Source: Capronia americana (taxonomy: Eukaryota > Ascomycota > Eurotiomycetes > Chaetothyriales > Herpotrichiellaceae). From it: a DNA stretch of 64,000 nucleotides. Shown here in pieces: positions 50,483 through 61,224 of this stretch (positions are counted from its first letter, which is position 1; each line of letters starts with the position of its first letter). The DNA lies in assembly GCA_016110215.1 (NCBI GenBank), contig JADWQD010000002.1:558001-622000 (forward strand). The letters run 5' to 3'. Both the position numbers and the translations under genes were made by a program. Below the pieces are notes generated by a model. It saw nothing but the letters and a program-made list of their open reading frames with translations, searched no databases and was not told where the DNA came from.

Positions 50483-50692
50483 ATGAACCCCGGCTTGGCC
50501 ATCCTAGTGTGCTTCCTCGTCATCACGCCGATCGTTGTATATGTGGCGTGGAAGTTATGGGTGCCGGTGGCGCAGGAGTATCTCGCAATGACCGAGGAGG
50601 GTCTGCGGCGCAGGGCCGCGGGTGAGCCGCCCGTTGTTGCTGGTGCTGAAGGAGGGCAAGGAGGGCCAAGAGAGGGTGAGGGCAATACTTGA
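50483..50692 (+). CDS. Small single-pass membrane protein
   Basis: A 69-residue frame with one strong membrane segment at about residues 5-28 (LAILVCFLVITPIVVYVAWK), then a charged helix (EYLAMTEEGLRRRA) and a Gly/Glu-rich tail. The N-terminus is short and uncharged, as in mitochondrial or ER tail-type small proteins. I recognise no family. It stands clear of other frames, and the segment is long enough to be real, but a protein this short cannot be confirmed from one sequence. Confidence 0.5.
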   Translation: MNPGLAILVCFLVITPIVVYVAWKLWVPVAQEYLAMTEEGLRRRAAGEPPVVAGAEGGQGGPREGEGNT

Positions 50693-51017
50693 ATCGACCG
50701 AAATGTGGTAGAAGTCTATGTAAAGCGGTACATGACGTGGACACAAGGGCGTGGAGGGCTGATGTGGAGGTTGATACGAGGTATTTCGCATGATGGCAAC
50801 ACTGCACCGCGCCTGTCTGTGTGCAGCTTTTGGGAGAACCGGAGGCAGTCGATCGTGGAATAGGAACTCTCACTTCACCTTCAAGTTTCAATCAGAAAGC
50901 TTCTCGGTCTTTCAATTTCCTTCAACACCGCACCTCCGCGTTTACATCTTATATTCAACCAGCTCTTCCTATTGAATGATATTCCGCTCTCGCAGTTAAA
51001 GCACCCCAGCGAACAGA
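50693..51017. other. Short intergenic
   Basis: Upstream of the Ser/Thr-rich membrane protein; no gene seen. Confidence 0.4.
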
Positions 51018-52004
51018 ATGTCGTTGAGCACGGCGGTGGTTACGTCTCGATACGTGACCGAGACGACCGCTACAACAGTGATCGTCTCACCAACCTTCAT
51101 CAGCAGTGATGTGACCATCACTGTAACCTCACACCTTGCTTCAACCGTCGTTGCAACCTTCGGTCAAACTGTCACGGTCCACACACCCTCCTCATTTGCT
51201 GTCTCTACAGTCGTCGCACCAACAACAAAATACACACCGTCGCCCCTTACTGCTACAGATGCAACAATCACGCAGACTGGAACAACCACTTTCATCATCA
51301 CCGAGCTGGATATCTACCTTCAGAACACGGCCGGAAGCGTCTATTCCACTTGGATTCTACCGTTCACGCCGTCTGCACCTCTCAACCCGACCACAACCCA
51401 GCCGTTCGTGTACGTGGTGGAGCCGTCCTCCTCTGAAGATAGCGGTTGGGATACGTGGAGCACGGGGGAGAGGGCGGGCCTGATTGTTGGCGTCATCCTT
51501 GGTGCATGTTTGCTCTTTGGGATGATTTGGTATTACTGCCGCAAGCCTTGGAAGGGAAATTGGTGGCTTGCACATGGCCAGCAAGTGGGAGTATCGCCAG
51601 TGGTTTGTACGCCAGGACCGAGTTTCGTGCAGCCGGGGTATGTTAACGGCCCAGTGGTGCCCTATGCATACCAACATGGATATGGATATGGGCTGAGGGG
51701 CGGAGATGCAAGCAAACGGGGTAAGAGGTTGTTTTCGGGGAGGAATTGGTTTAGTGTCAAGGGAAGGGGTGTCGGGAGGAACGAGCAAGACATGGAGGCG
51801 AGGGCTGTAGATTCTGAGGACCGTTACTGGCGCAAGGCATCGGGGAAGAATTGGTTCACGGCAGGGAGAAGGGGTCATATTGTCGAAGGAGAGGAAGTTG
51901 CAGAGTCAGCGGACGGGATTGCTCAAAATGCTCAACATGTTGAGGACGGGAGAGCTCGGTTCTATCAGCCTCCTCAACACCGCCAAGGTGCAGTTGTGCC
52001 ATGA
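51018..52004 (+). CDS. Ser/Thr-rich single-pass membrane protein
   Basis: A 328-residue single-exon protein. The first ~145 residues are Thr/Ser/Val-rich beta-type sequence (TETTATTVIVSP, TITVTSHLASTV), a likely heavily O-glycosylated outer part. One membrane segment follows (AGLIVGVILGACLLFGMIWY, about residues 154-174). The tail is Gly/Tyr/Arg-rich and cytoplasmic by charge (CRKPWKGN directly after the segment). Two similar patches (GRNWFSVKGRG and GKNWFTAGRRG) repeat in the tail. The layout is that of fungal surface sensors or mucin-like proteins, but there is no cleavable signal peptide at the first ATG. A missed 5' exon or a signal-anchor topology would explain that. No domain was recognised. 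Confidence 0.7.
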   Translation: MSLSTAVVTSRYVTETTATTVIVSPTFISSDVTITVTSHLASTVVATFGQTVTVHTPSSFAVSTVVAPTTKYTPSPLTATDATITQTGTTTFIITELDIYLQNTAGSVYSTWILPFTPSAPLNPTTTQPFVYVVEPSSSEDSGWDTWSTGERAGLIVGVILGACLLFGMIWYYCRKPWKGNWWLAHGQQVGVSPVVCTPGPSFVQPGYVNGPVVPYAYQHGYGYGLRGGDASKRGKRLFSGRNWFSVKGRGVGRNEQDMEARAVDSEDRYWRKASGKNWFTAGRRGHIVEGEEVAESADGIAQNAQHVEDGRARFYQPPQHRQGAVVP

Positions 52005-52323
52005 CCTGGTCAATGCTGGTTCGCATGCAGCGACCGGGTCAGAAGCCTGCGACGACTGGCCAGAGACATAATGACTTGGATGCGTGGTGATGGGAAGGTG
52101 CTCCTGCTGTTGTTGTCGCCTGGAGCCTTGCAGCCATCGGATCAAATGGCCCGAGCGTCTGGAGAAGCAGCAACCAATGACGTGCCGTAGTGGGTGGGAG
52201 TGCACGAGTTCAATGTGCCTCCAACAACTCACGACAAAGTACTAGTGTTCTTTAACCACCCCAGTCACAGCCAGCTGTATTTAGTCGTTTAGTTTGTCGC
52301 GTCGTCACATCACATGCGGCGAG
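52005..52323. other. Intergenic upstream of SNX41
   Basis: No gene seen; should contain the SNX41 promoter and the 3' end of the preceding gene. Confidence 0.4.
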
Positions 52324-54409
52324 ATGTGGCAGGACGACGAAGACAACAACCCTTATGGGTCGTTCAACAACCAGGATCCGTCTGGCGTGCCGACCAATCC
52401 AACTCTGAGCACTTCCTGTATGCGCGGAGCATCAGACCCTGCGCAGTTGACCGCTGACCCAGAGTAGTCTCAGATCAATCGCCGCCGCCCTCATTCACAG
52501 CTTCTCCAAACCAGCCTTCGCAATTTCACGACGACGACGAAGAAGAAGACGATGAGACGCAGCCAGACACCGGGCCTATCCCTCCCAAAGGTGGCTATGA
52601 CAGCAGGGTACAACAGATTCTCTACGAGCAACCCGACCTGGAAATCATCATAACCGATGCGGGCAAGAGCGCAGATGGCGGCTATATCGTGTACAAGATA
52701 CGAACAGGAGTAGGCCTGACACAAGACATTCCAAGCAGAGACCAACTGGCTCACATGTATACTCTAGGATATTGAGGTCGCCAGGAGGTATTCTGAGTTC
52801 AGCTCGTTGCGCGCAGCTCTGGTCAACCTCCATCCCACTCTCATCGTCCCTCCCATTCCCGAGAAGCACACCATGGCCGACTATGCCGCTAAACCTACGA
52901 AGGCAAAAGAAGATGTTGGCATAATCGACCAGCGAAAGCGGATGCTTGCGGTCTTCCTCAACCGGTGTCGGAGAATGAAGGAAGTTGTCGAGGATGGGGT
53001 GTGGTGGCGGTTTCTGGATCCCAACTCCAGCTGGGTAAGTACAACGCCGTGGATGTTGGTGGACGCACTGACATGGTGCTGCAGAACGAGGTGATACATG
53101 CCCACCCCGTCTCATCCGTGCCGAAGAACAACCTGAAAGCACCTCCACTGGATCCTGCCAATCCGACTGCGGCTCACAACTGGTTGCCGATTCCTTCTTC
53201 TTCCGCCAAGTTAAGGTCAGGCGGCTCGTACTCAGCAAGTGGTACGCCCATATCGCCTCCAGAACAAACCTTCCCTTCGATGGCATCGCATACTACACCC
53301 GGTCCGCAAGTATTTGGACGGTTCCCTCCTGAGTCGGCAAGCTTGAGCGAGACAGATTTGGACCCCTACTTCATCAACTTTGAACAGAACACGCGGGAGT
53401 TGGAGATACTCCTGCAAGGGAGTATCGAGAAGGTCAACCGTCGGACAATCGAGCACTTGACAAAGCTTGCAGCGGATCTGGCGGAGCTAGGCGCACGCTA
53501 TAATGGCTTCTCACTCTCGGAGCAGTCGCCTACCGTGGCGGCGGCGATCGAGCGAGTAGGACAGGCTGTTGATAACACTTATATCTCAACCGAAGAGCTT
53601 TCGCTCAGCCTCGGAGCTACATTTGCCGAGCCGATGAGAGAAAGCGCACAATTCGCGGGCGTGGTACGGAATGTGCTGAAGTACAGAGTCCTCAAGCGAG
53701 TGCAGCAAGAGATGACCAGGGAAGACCTGGAGAAGAAGCGACATCTTCTGGAGCAGCTAGAGAGGAGCGAGGCGGAATCCAAACGCATCGACGCCTATCT
53801 CTCTGGCAGTACCACTATCTCGAGCCCACCGCGACGTTCGACATCCAGTGCATCTGCAAGAAGCCTACCAGAGCAACGGAGGGATGGACATGATGAGACT
53901 GAGTCTGTTGACTCCGACTTTCCGCCCACCCACGGTGAGGCTCCATCGTCTCCCCCTTCAGCAGCCCAGGGGCAGCCACAGCCAGGCCCGACGTCGCCTA
54001 TGTCACACAAGAAGAGTCCTAGTGGGAACTTTGTGACGAACAAGATATTTGGCAGTTTCCGGCATGCCGTAAATGGGTTCGTGGACGTCGACCCGGAGAG
54101 GACCAGGCGGGATCAGATTGGGAAGACGCGGGAGAGCTTGACTCAGCTCGAGCAGGCCCTGGAAGTGTCGGAACAGGATGTGCACGATGCAACCCAGGGA
54201 GTCATGCGAGATCTGAAGCGATTCCAGAAGGACAAGGAAGAAGATATTCAGAGATACATGGTGAGTGCTCGCGACGTTTGCACCTCTGCAGGACAAGCTA
54301 ACCGTTCCAATAGATTTCCTACGCGCGATGTCACATTGAATGGGCAAGGAAAAACATGGAGACATGGTCCGAAGCCAGAGATGAGGTGGACAAAATTGTT
54401 ACGAGATGA
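52324..54409 (+). CDS. snx41: Sorting nexin SNX41
   Basis: Five exons (52324-52417, 52468-52709, 52768-53034, 53085-54260, 54314-54409) give 624 residues. The N-terminus MWQDDEDNNPYGSFNN matches fungal SNX41. The PX domain (about residues 60-190) reads DLEIIITDAGKSADGGYIVY, then the phosphoinositide-binding ARRYSEFSSLR and the proline stretch VPPIPEKH. The second half is a BAR-type helical region (RELEILLQGSIEKVNRRTIE; LKYRVLKRVQQEM) interrupted by a Ser/Pro-rich insertion. It ends with HIEWARKNMETWSEARDEVD. SNX41 works with SNX4/ATG20-type nexins in recycling from endosomes and in selective autophagy. The first exon and the last were found by splice signals and both fit the family; without the last exon the BAR domain would be cut short. 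Confidence 0.9.
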
Positions 54410-55048
54410 GCAGACCAGCTCAGGAGAATGCCATGCATACCGTGCCCGTAATGTTCGTGGTGGTGAGGCGCGAGGCGTTGGGAAGCGCTTGGGCCGCCGA
54501 TGGTCAGCCCTGTTTGCGTACAGTACTTGGAGGCCGTCGTGTCCACGGAGACTTGACTAGGCAGAACAAAGACACGTCAACTGCGGCTGACATTATTGAA
54601 TCGCAAAGAAGGTTCGACGATTGCTGTTTGCTTGCCGCCGTAGTCGAAGACAAGCGAACTCCGAGTGACGCACCCGCTACAGATGCTCTCAAACAGTTGC
54701 AGAGTTCTTGGAGCTGCAGGCGTCAAATCACAGTGAATCATTTGCAGCTGCACGATTCATAAGAAGAGCGAAGCCATTCATCGTCCCTCTGTACCTGATA
54801 GCTTGTGGAAAGTGCGACCGTCTAGCGCAGGCATCGAGTGACCCGCGAATGAGCATTTTGGGATTCGCAGCGGCTCAACTCTGGCCCTCAGACTCCGCCG
54901 CCCGCATCATTTCCGACCCTCAGCACCTACACTGACATTTCTTCGGTCTGTTCCCCATACCTTTCTCTTCTCTACCTCATGGTCCCGGCGTGAAATACGA
55001 TCCTGGACCTCATCATTACCTCGTCCTCCGAGCGCTCCCGCCCGGGAC
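54410..55048. other. Intergenic between SNX41 and the UBP12-type gene
   Basis: Open frames here are chance continuations past the SNX41 stop. The right end should hold the promoter of the protease gene. Nothing else seen. Confidence 0.45.
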
Positions 55049-58000
55049 ATGCCCGCTTCCTCCCAAAACAACAAAAATCCAAACCCACACCTCGCGGAAA
55101 AAGATGATTTAGGCAGGCTGCGTTCCGCATCTCCTGCTGTCAAGAGACCAGCGTCTGATATGGGAGCCCAGGACAGAGAGTCCTACCACAGTGACGTCGA
55201 AATGGGCGAGGGTCAGCCTTCCGCGGATGCTGGACCTGGATCCACGCCTGTCAATCCCGACTCGCCCACGGCCACAACCACGGCCATTCAAGACAGGAAG
55301 GCCAAGCAGCAAGACACGGGTGAAAGACACCGCCAGATCCCTACTGTAGCCGCCGATGACCTGGTCTACGCGAGTGACGCCCGCGCCGTCCAGCAAGGCG
55401 CGGCTGCCTCTCTCTCAGACAATAGCGGTAGTTCGACCTCCGACTCTCTAGTTCCCAGTCCCTCCAACCGATCGACTACCGCTACATCGCTAAGCTCAGA
55501 TGTGCCTCCCGCCGCTGCCTCCGCACCTTCAATCGACGAACAGATCGCCAAAGTCACAGAGCTCATGCAGAAAGAGCTACAAGAAGGGCAGAAGGGCTAC
55601 CTCATCTCTGCAAGATGGTTTCAGAAAGTCCAGGCACGCGGCTCGGTCCCTGTTGACGTCAAAGATAAATCAGCGACTGAAGGGGAGATTGGTCCTGTTG
55701 ACAACTCGGATATTGCCATGGTCATTGACGCCGACGCCAAATTGGTCGATGAGGCTGGGGAAAATTATGTCCCGCTACGACCAGGCTTGGCTATGGACGA
55801 AGACTACCGTGTCTTTCCTCAAGAGGCCTGGGCAATGATAATATCGTGGTATGGTCTTCACAAAAACTCCCCTGTCATCACACGATATGCCCACGACTGG
55901 AGTGCCCCCGATGCCGCAATGCCTAATGTCACCTGGGAGTTGAATCCACCCATTTTCTCGTTTCTCAAGGTGCCTAGTGAGCACACTACCCAGACCCAAC
56001 GTGAGAAGGATGTCCCGCCTCAACGAATGGTCGCCAGCAAGAAGATGCTGGCGAATGACTGGCTTAAGAAGGGCAAGCAGCTACTCAATATTGACATGAA
56101 CACCAAGGTCAGGGTATGGAGGATCCTGGGTGGCTTGAAGAACTCTTCTTCTTCTGGCATTCTTACTCCAGCAGCCTCTAGAAGTGCTTCCCCTGCTCCG
56201 GGCGTCGAGATTGTGGCCACCGCAGGCGACCGGATGCTCCTGGACGTCAACACCTTCGCACACCTCCAGCTTGGCGAGCATCGCGAGCTTCTCACCGACA
56301 TCAAGGACAACACTGCGAACCCTAACTACAATGGCAAGTCGTTGACTTTACAAGTGGTCGGTTTGGGCCGGAATGAAGAAGTCATTGTTTTGGAGGAACA
56401 GAAGTCTGGAAAGGAAGAGTGGCCGAGCGAGAATGCTAAACTAAGCTTGGGCAAAAGCCTCAAGGCTGCAGGAAAGAGCCTCACCCCAAGCGGCAGATCT
56501 AGCCCAGCCCCCGGCATGATGACCCGCGGACGCCAGAAGGCAAATGGGAGACCCAAGGGAATCACTGGATTGACCAATCTGGGAAACACCTGCTACATGA
56601 ACTCAGCCCTGCAATGCCTTCGCAGCGTTCCCGAGTTGACTAACTATCTCTTGGCTGACCTCTGGAAGAAAGACCTTAATGTGGACAATCCCTTAGGTTA
56701 TCATGGCGAAGTTGCAAGGGCGTATGCCAATCTGATGCACCAGATCTACGAAGAGAATGCTTCCTCAACCAGTCCGGCCAAGTTCAAGGTCACGGTAGGA
56801 AGGCACAATTCTAATTTCAGCGGATACCAGCAGCAAGACTCTCAGGAGTTCCTCCTATTCCTTCTTGATGCTCTCCAAGAAGATCTCAATCGCAAGAAGA
56901 AGAAACCTTACTTTGAAAAGACCGATTCCACAGATGAGATGGTCCACGACACTGCCGCTCTCCAAGCCTTTGCCGACAGGAATTGGTATGAGCATGAGGC
57001 GAGGAATGACTCGGTGGTCACGGATCTTTTCACAGGCATGTACAAGTCGACTGTCACCTGCCCAGTCTGCGACAAAGTCAGCATCACTTTTGACCCTTTT
57101 CTCAATCTCACTCTGCACCTTCCGGTGGAGAACAACTGGTCGAAGGAGATCCTGTACTTCCCGCTTCACAAGAAGCCTATTCGCATCGATGTCGATATTG
57201 ACAAACATTCCAACTTCAAACAGCTAAAAGAGTTCGTCGCGGCGCGGACGCATGCTGAAGTGAATCGGCTGGTCGTTGCGGAATCGTACAAGAACAAGAT
57301 CTACAAAATTTTTGACAATAACTCGGGAATCTCGGAGTCGAGCATACAAACCAACGACATAATTTGTGTCTATGAGTTGGAATCGGTACCGACAAACTAC
57401 AACCCCGACAAGGTGAAAAAGTACTCGGTGTACTTGTCAAAGGACGAGGACGAGCTGGTTGATGAGGACAGCCCAGAGGCAGATCGTCTCCTTGTTCCTC
57501 TCTATCATCGGCTTGTAAGAGCACCTGGTGCGCGAGTTGGGTCCAAGCCCTTCTTCGGCCAGCCTACATACCTTGTCCTCAACCGCGCCGATAGAGCCAC
57601 CTACGATGGGGTCATGAAGAAGATCCTGGGAAATGTAGCCGGGATGACTACCAAGAAGATCTTTGACGAAGACTTGGACGTGTCTGACGATGGAGTCGCT
57701 ACACCCGAAGACTCCGATGCTATGATCACGACGGACGATTTGTCAAGTTCAGGCTCAGGACTTCCCACGGCCACTTCGGTCCAAGGTGAAGACGGTCTGG
57801 TAGATGTGTCCATGAGAGATGCCAGTCAAGCCCCAGAACCGGGCCCTGGGTCTGCTGAAAATGGCCTACCAAAGCTGCTCCAGCCCAATTCTACCGTCCC
57901 TGAGCATTTCAAGCAGCTCTTCGACGTTCAGGTCACCGCCACTGGAGAGGGCATTCCCACGGGCTGGAATCAGATCTCCGAGAGTGGGGAGTACGAATCC

Positions 58001-59891
58001 ATTAAGAAGCGGATTCCCAAGTCTGTCTCACGGCGGCCCGCCCAATCCAATGGCGCATCAAGCCCTTTCGACGACGACACTGCCTCTGCAGAGAGCGACG
58101 ACGAGCTCGCGGATAACGAAAACGACGATGATACCCCTATTGAAAGCAACGAATCGGGTTCGGATGCCAGTCCGGTTCTGCCCATTCTTGACGAACCTGA
58201 AAACGACTTCCCAGAGCCCCAGGAGATCTTGGCGCCTCGGAGCAAGAGAGCTCAACGCAGAGCGAAGAACGGCAAGCATAGGGGCAAGTTCAACAAACGT
58301 GATAAGCGTCGCTCGCCTGTACCACCTCCTCAGCCGGTGCCGAAAGGTCCTGGAGGGCCTCTGATCCGACCTGGCGAGGCCATCATTCTTGACTGGACCC
58401 AAGAGGGGTATGACGCCCTTTTTGGCGGAAGCGAGGAGGACAATGAGGGCATGCGTGGCACACCGACCTGGAAAGGTGTCGAGCTGCTCCCCGATGAGGA
58501 GGTTCTGGCAAAGCGGCAACTGCGCAACAACCGCAAGAAGAATGGCATCTCGCTCGAAGACTGTCTGAACGAGTTTGGCAAGTCGGAAACATTGTCTGAG
58601 CAGAACGCGTGGCACTGTCCTCGCTGTAAGGAGCATCGCCGGGCTAATAAAATGTTCGAGTTGTGGAAATCGCCGGATATTCTGGTTATGCACCTCAAGC
58701 GATTCAGCGCCAACCGAAATTTCCGCGACAAGCTCGAGGTCAGAGTGGAATACTCCACCGAAGGTCTGGATCTCTCAAGTATGGTGCGCGATCAGCAGGA
58801 CGGCAAGAGCTTAATCTATGATCTGATTGCTGTCGACAACCATTATGGAGGTCTTGGAGGTGGTCATTACACTGCATATGCAAAGAACGCTGACAATGGT
58901 GGCTGGTACGAGTATAACGGTAAGACACCTGTTGACACATTTTTAAGGAGCACGATTGACCATTATAGACTCTCACGTCTCGTCAAAGACGGACGCCAGA
59001 AGCGTCGTCACGAGCGCCGCATACCTGTTGTTCTATCGCAGACGGGAGGACCCAGACCACCCTTTAGGGGGACCCAAACTCCAAGAAGCTCTTCGAGAGG
59101 CCAACAACAACTACGGAGCAGCCGACTCTGAAATGCCCCAAGACTCTCGTGAATCTTCTCCTGTGACGGGGGAAGGTCGGCGTCTCGGCGACTCCTCCCA
59201 CAATGGGTTGTCGAGCGCATTACAAGTCGGTCACGGTCACCGCGTGGGAGCGGGACCGGCTGGCTCAGCACTCGGAGGAAATCAACCGATTCGAGGTCTG
59301 TTAGCCGGAACAGAAAGTCCACCGAGTTTGATGCTGGGACCAGCAGCCAGTAACGGTGGCGATGACATGCTGCCCGATTATTCCGACTCAGCCATTGCTG
59401 ACGACGTGGACGAAGGTGTCGCCGACGTTACCTCCGGTAGTTACCAGTGGCAAGTGACGCAGCCATGGAGCTTTCAGGGACTGCCTTCTAAACAACCAGC
59501 TAACTCAGAGGACGGAGACCGGTTTGCAGACAACCGCAGTTCGAACGACAGCACGCGCGTGGAAGGTGGTGAAGCCAGCCCGCCACATAGCAACTTTGAT
59601 TCAGACGCCGGCGACGAAGGGTCCATCCACCACAACCCCGACGACCATGACAACCCTCTCTACAGCAGTCAAACCGGTCCCATCATGCACCACGAAGACT
59701 TCATGCATGGTCGCGGTGCAAGAGAGAGTGCACCGCCTCCGGACGAGGTGCCGGCTGGGCTCGGTTCCGGCCGGGGTATGTCAATGCCTGTGGACATCAG
59801 TATGGCTGACGATGACGACGATGACCCGCCCGTCGTGGAGCTGCAAGCAGACCCAGCAGACAACGAGTTGAAGTTCAATCCTGCTACTTAG
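55049..59891 (+). CDS. UBP12: Ubiquitin-specific protease, UBP12/USP4 type
   Basis: Two exons (55049-58919 and 58969-59891) give 1597 residues. The order is a disordered N-terminus, a DUSP domain at about residues 185-280 (LISARWFQKVQARG, EAWAMIISWYGLH), a ubiquitin-like linker, and a USP catalytic domain split by a long insertion, as in UBP12, USP4 and USP15. The nucleophile is Cys515 in TNLGNTCYMNSALQCL. The histidine is residue 1273 in GGLGGGHYTAY. Two CxxC zinc pairs lie in CPVC and CPRC. The catalytic Asp lies in WYEYNDSHV, and its codon is split by the single intron. Reading through the intron would lose it and the rest of the domain (LLFYRRRE). The second exon adds a long acidic disordered tail. 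It removes ubiquitin from substrates in cytosol or nucleus. Confidence 0.93.
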
Positions 59892-61224
59892 TCAGGGCAC
59901 GATTGGACAGGCGGGGAGTGGCAGGACCGTCGAGAATTTCAGGCGTTACGGAAAAAGGCCAGGTTTATTATTGACTGAGCACGGTAGTGGCATATCTCCA
60001 AGCACCTAGGTCTTGTTTTGGTGCTGGAAGGGCGCTCATTGCGCAAAACCAGGGCCCAAAGCTGGTTCTCATGGACAGGAGAGCGTAGAAAATGCGCTCC
60101 TAGGAAATCCCACCCCTGCGCTTTGAGGCTCTGTTCGGCACGTATCCCACCTACTTGAGACGCACCTGAAGCTCCGGTAGCGAAATTACTGTGGTCTTAC
60201 TGTACACATGACAGTGTCAGACAGTCAGCCAGGGGAGGCAAGCATTATGAGGTGAATGACTGAGGACGCCACCTCCGCATGACAAGTGTAATGAGACGCT
60301 GGCAACGGCGATGGCAACCGCCATAGAAAGGAATCGTACATATCGTAGACGTGGAAGGTGCAGTCCAGTTGATGCTTTTGTGGCCATGATCGTGTGTGGC
60401 TTGCATGGGTTTCCCAAAGACAATTGCACCGGCATTCTTCGTGTTTCCTACTTCTACCTCGTACCTTTCGAATCTACGGCGGCTGAGTAGGCGCCTTGAG
60501 CGTCGGAAGGAGATGCTATACCTCATTTACTCAATCGAATACGCTTTCCTCGAGAATACCGCGGCCCAATGCGAGATTCACCTGCAAAACTGCGGGACCA
60601 CCCAGCCACCTGGTCTTTTCGCGCCCAAGAGGGCAGGTGATAGTGAGTGATGTGCCAGGTTCATGCATAAGTTGCGGGCCTCCCGCCATGAGCTCGTGAC
60701 TGATTGCTGGGGGCTGAAATGCGGCGGGCTGGACGCGGACAAGTCTAGCCCTTCGTTTTCGTCCGGTCCTCAACACCTTCGATATATCTCCCCGCCTTTC
60801 CAGAGGCGGTTAACAATGTCTTTCTGTGCAACCTGTCCAGCTGGCTAGGCACCTTTCTTCTGGCCTCGCCATGCGCACATTTCAGCCATGCCCTCATGCA
60901 GGGCGCTGGGTTCGCTTCTGCGAACATGCATCGCGAGTGGGTTGAAACGGGCAGGAGAGGATTAAGGCTGCCAGCAGCCTCAACGGCCAGCGGACGCATA
61001 GTTGTCCCGAGTGTCTGCTTCAAGTCGCAGTCTTCCGTGTCTTTGCTGTTGCCATGTCCTCGCAGCGGACTCTGTTGTTTCATGCTTCCCTCATCCCGTG
61101 CTCCATAAGGCTGGCAACGCTCTCCGAGACTCTCTTGCGGTAACTGTTTACGCTCTGGACCTTCAGCCTGATCTGACTTTGCTCTGCCTTGCGACTCGAC
61201 CCGGAGCGGTCTCGCGTCGATCAG
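59892..61224. other. Intergenic upstream of the membrane-protein gene
   Basis: About 1.3 kb without a convincing gene. Short frames on both strands (to 112 codons) lack features. The left part is the 3' region of the protease gene, the right part the promoter of the next gene, rich in CT just before its start. Confidence 0.45.

Noticed and set aside
54410..54560. Read-through extension of the SNX41 frame past 54260
   Set aside because: The extension lacks family likeness, while splicing at 54260/54314 restores the conserved C-terminal helix of the BAR domain.
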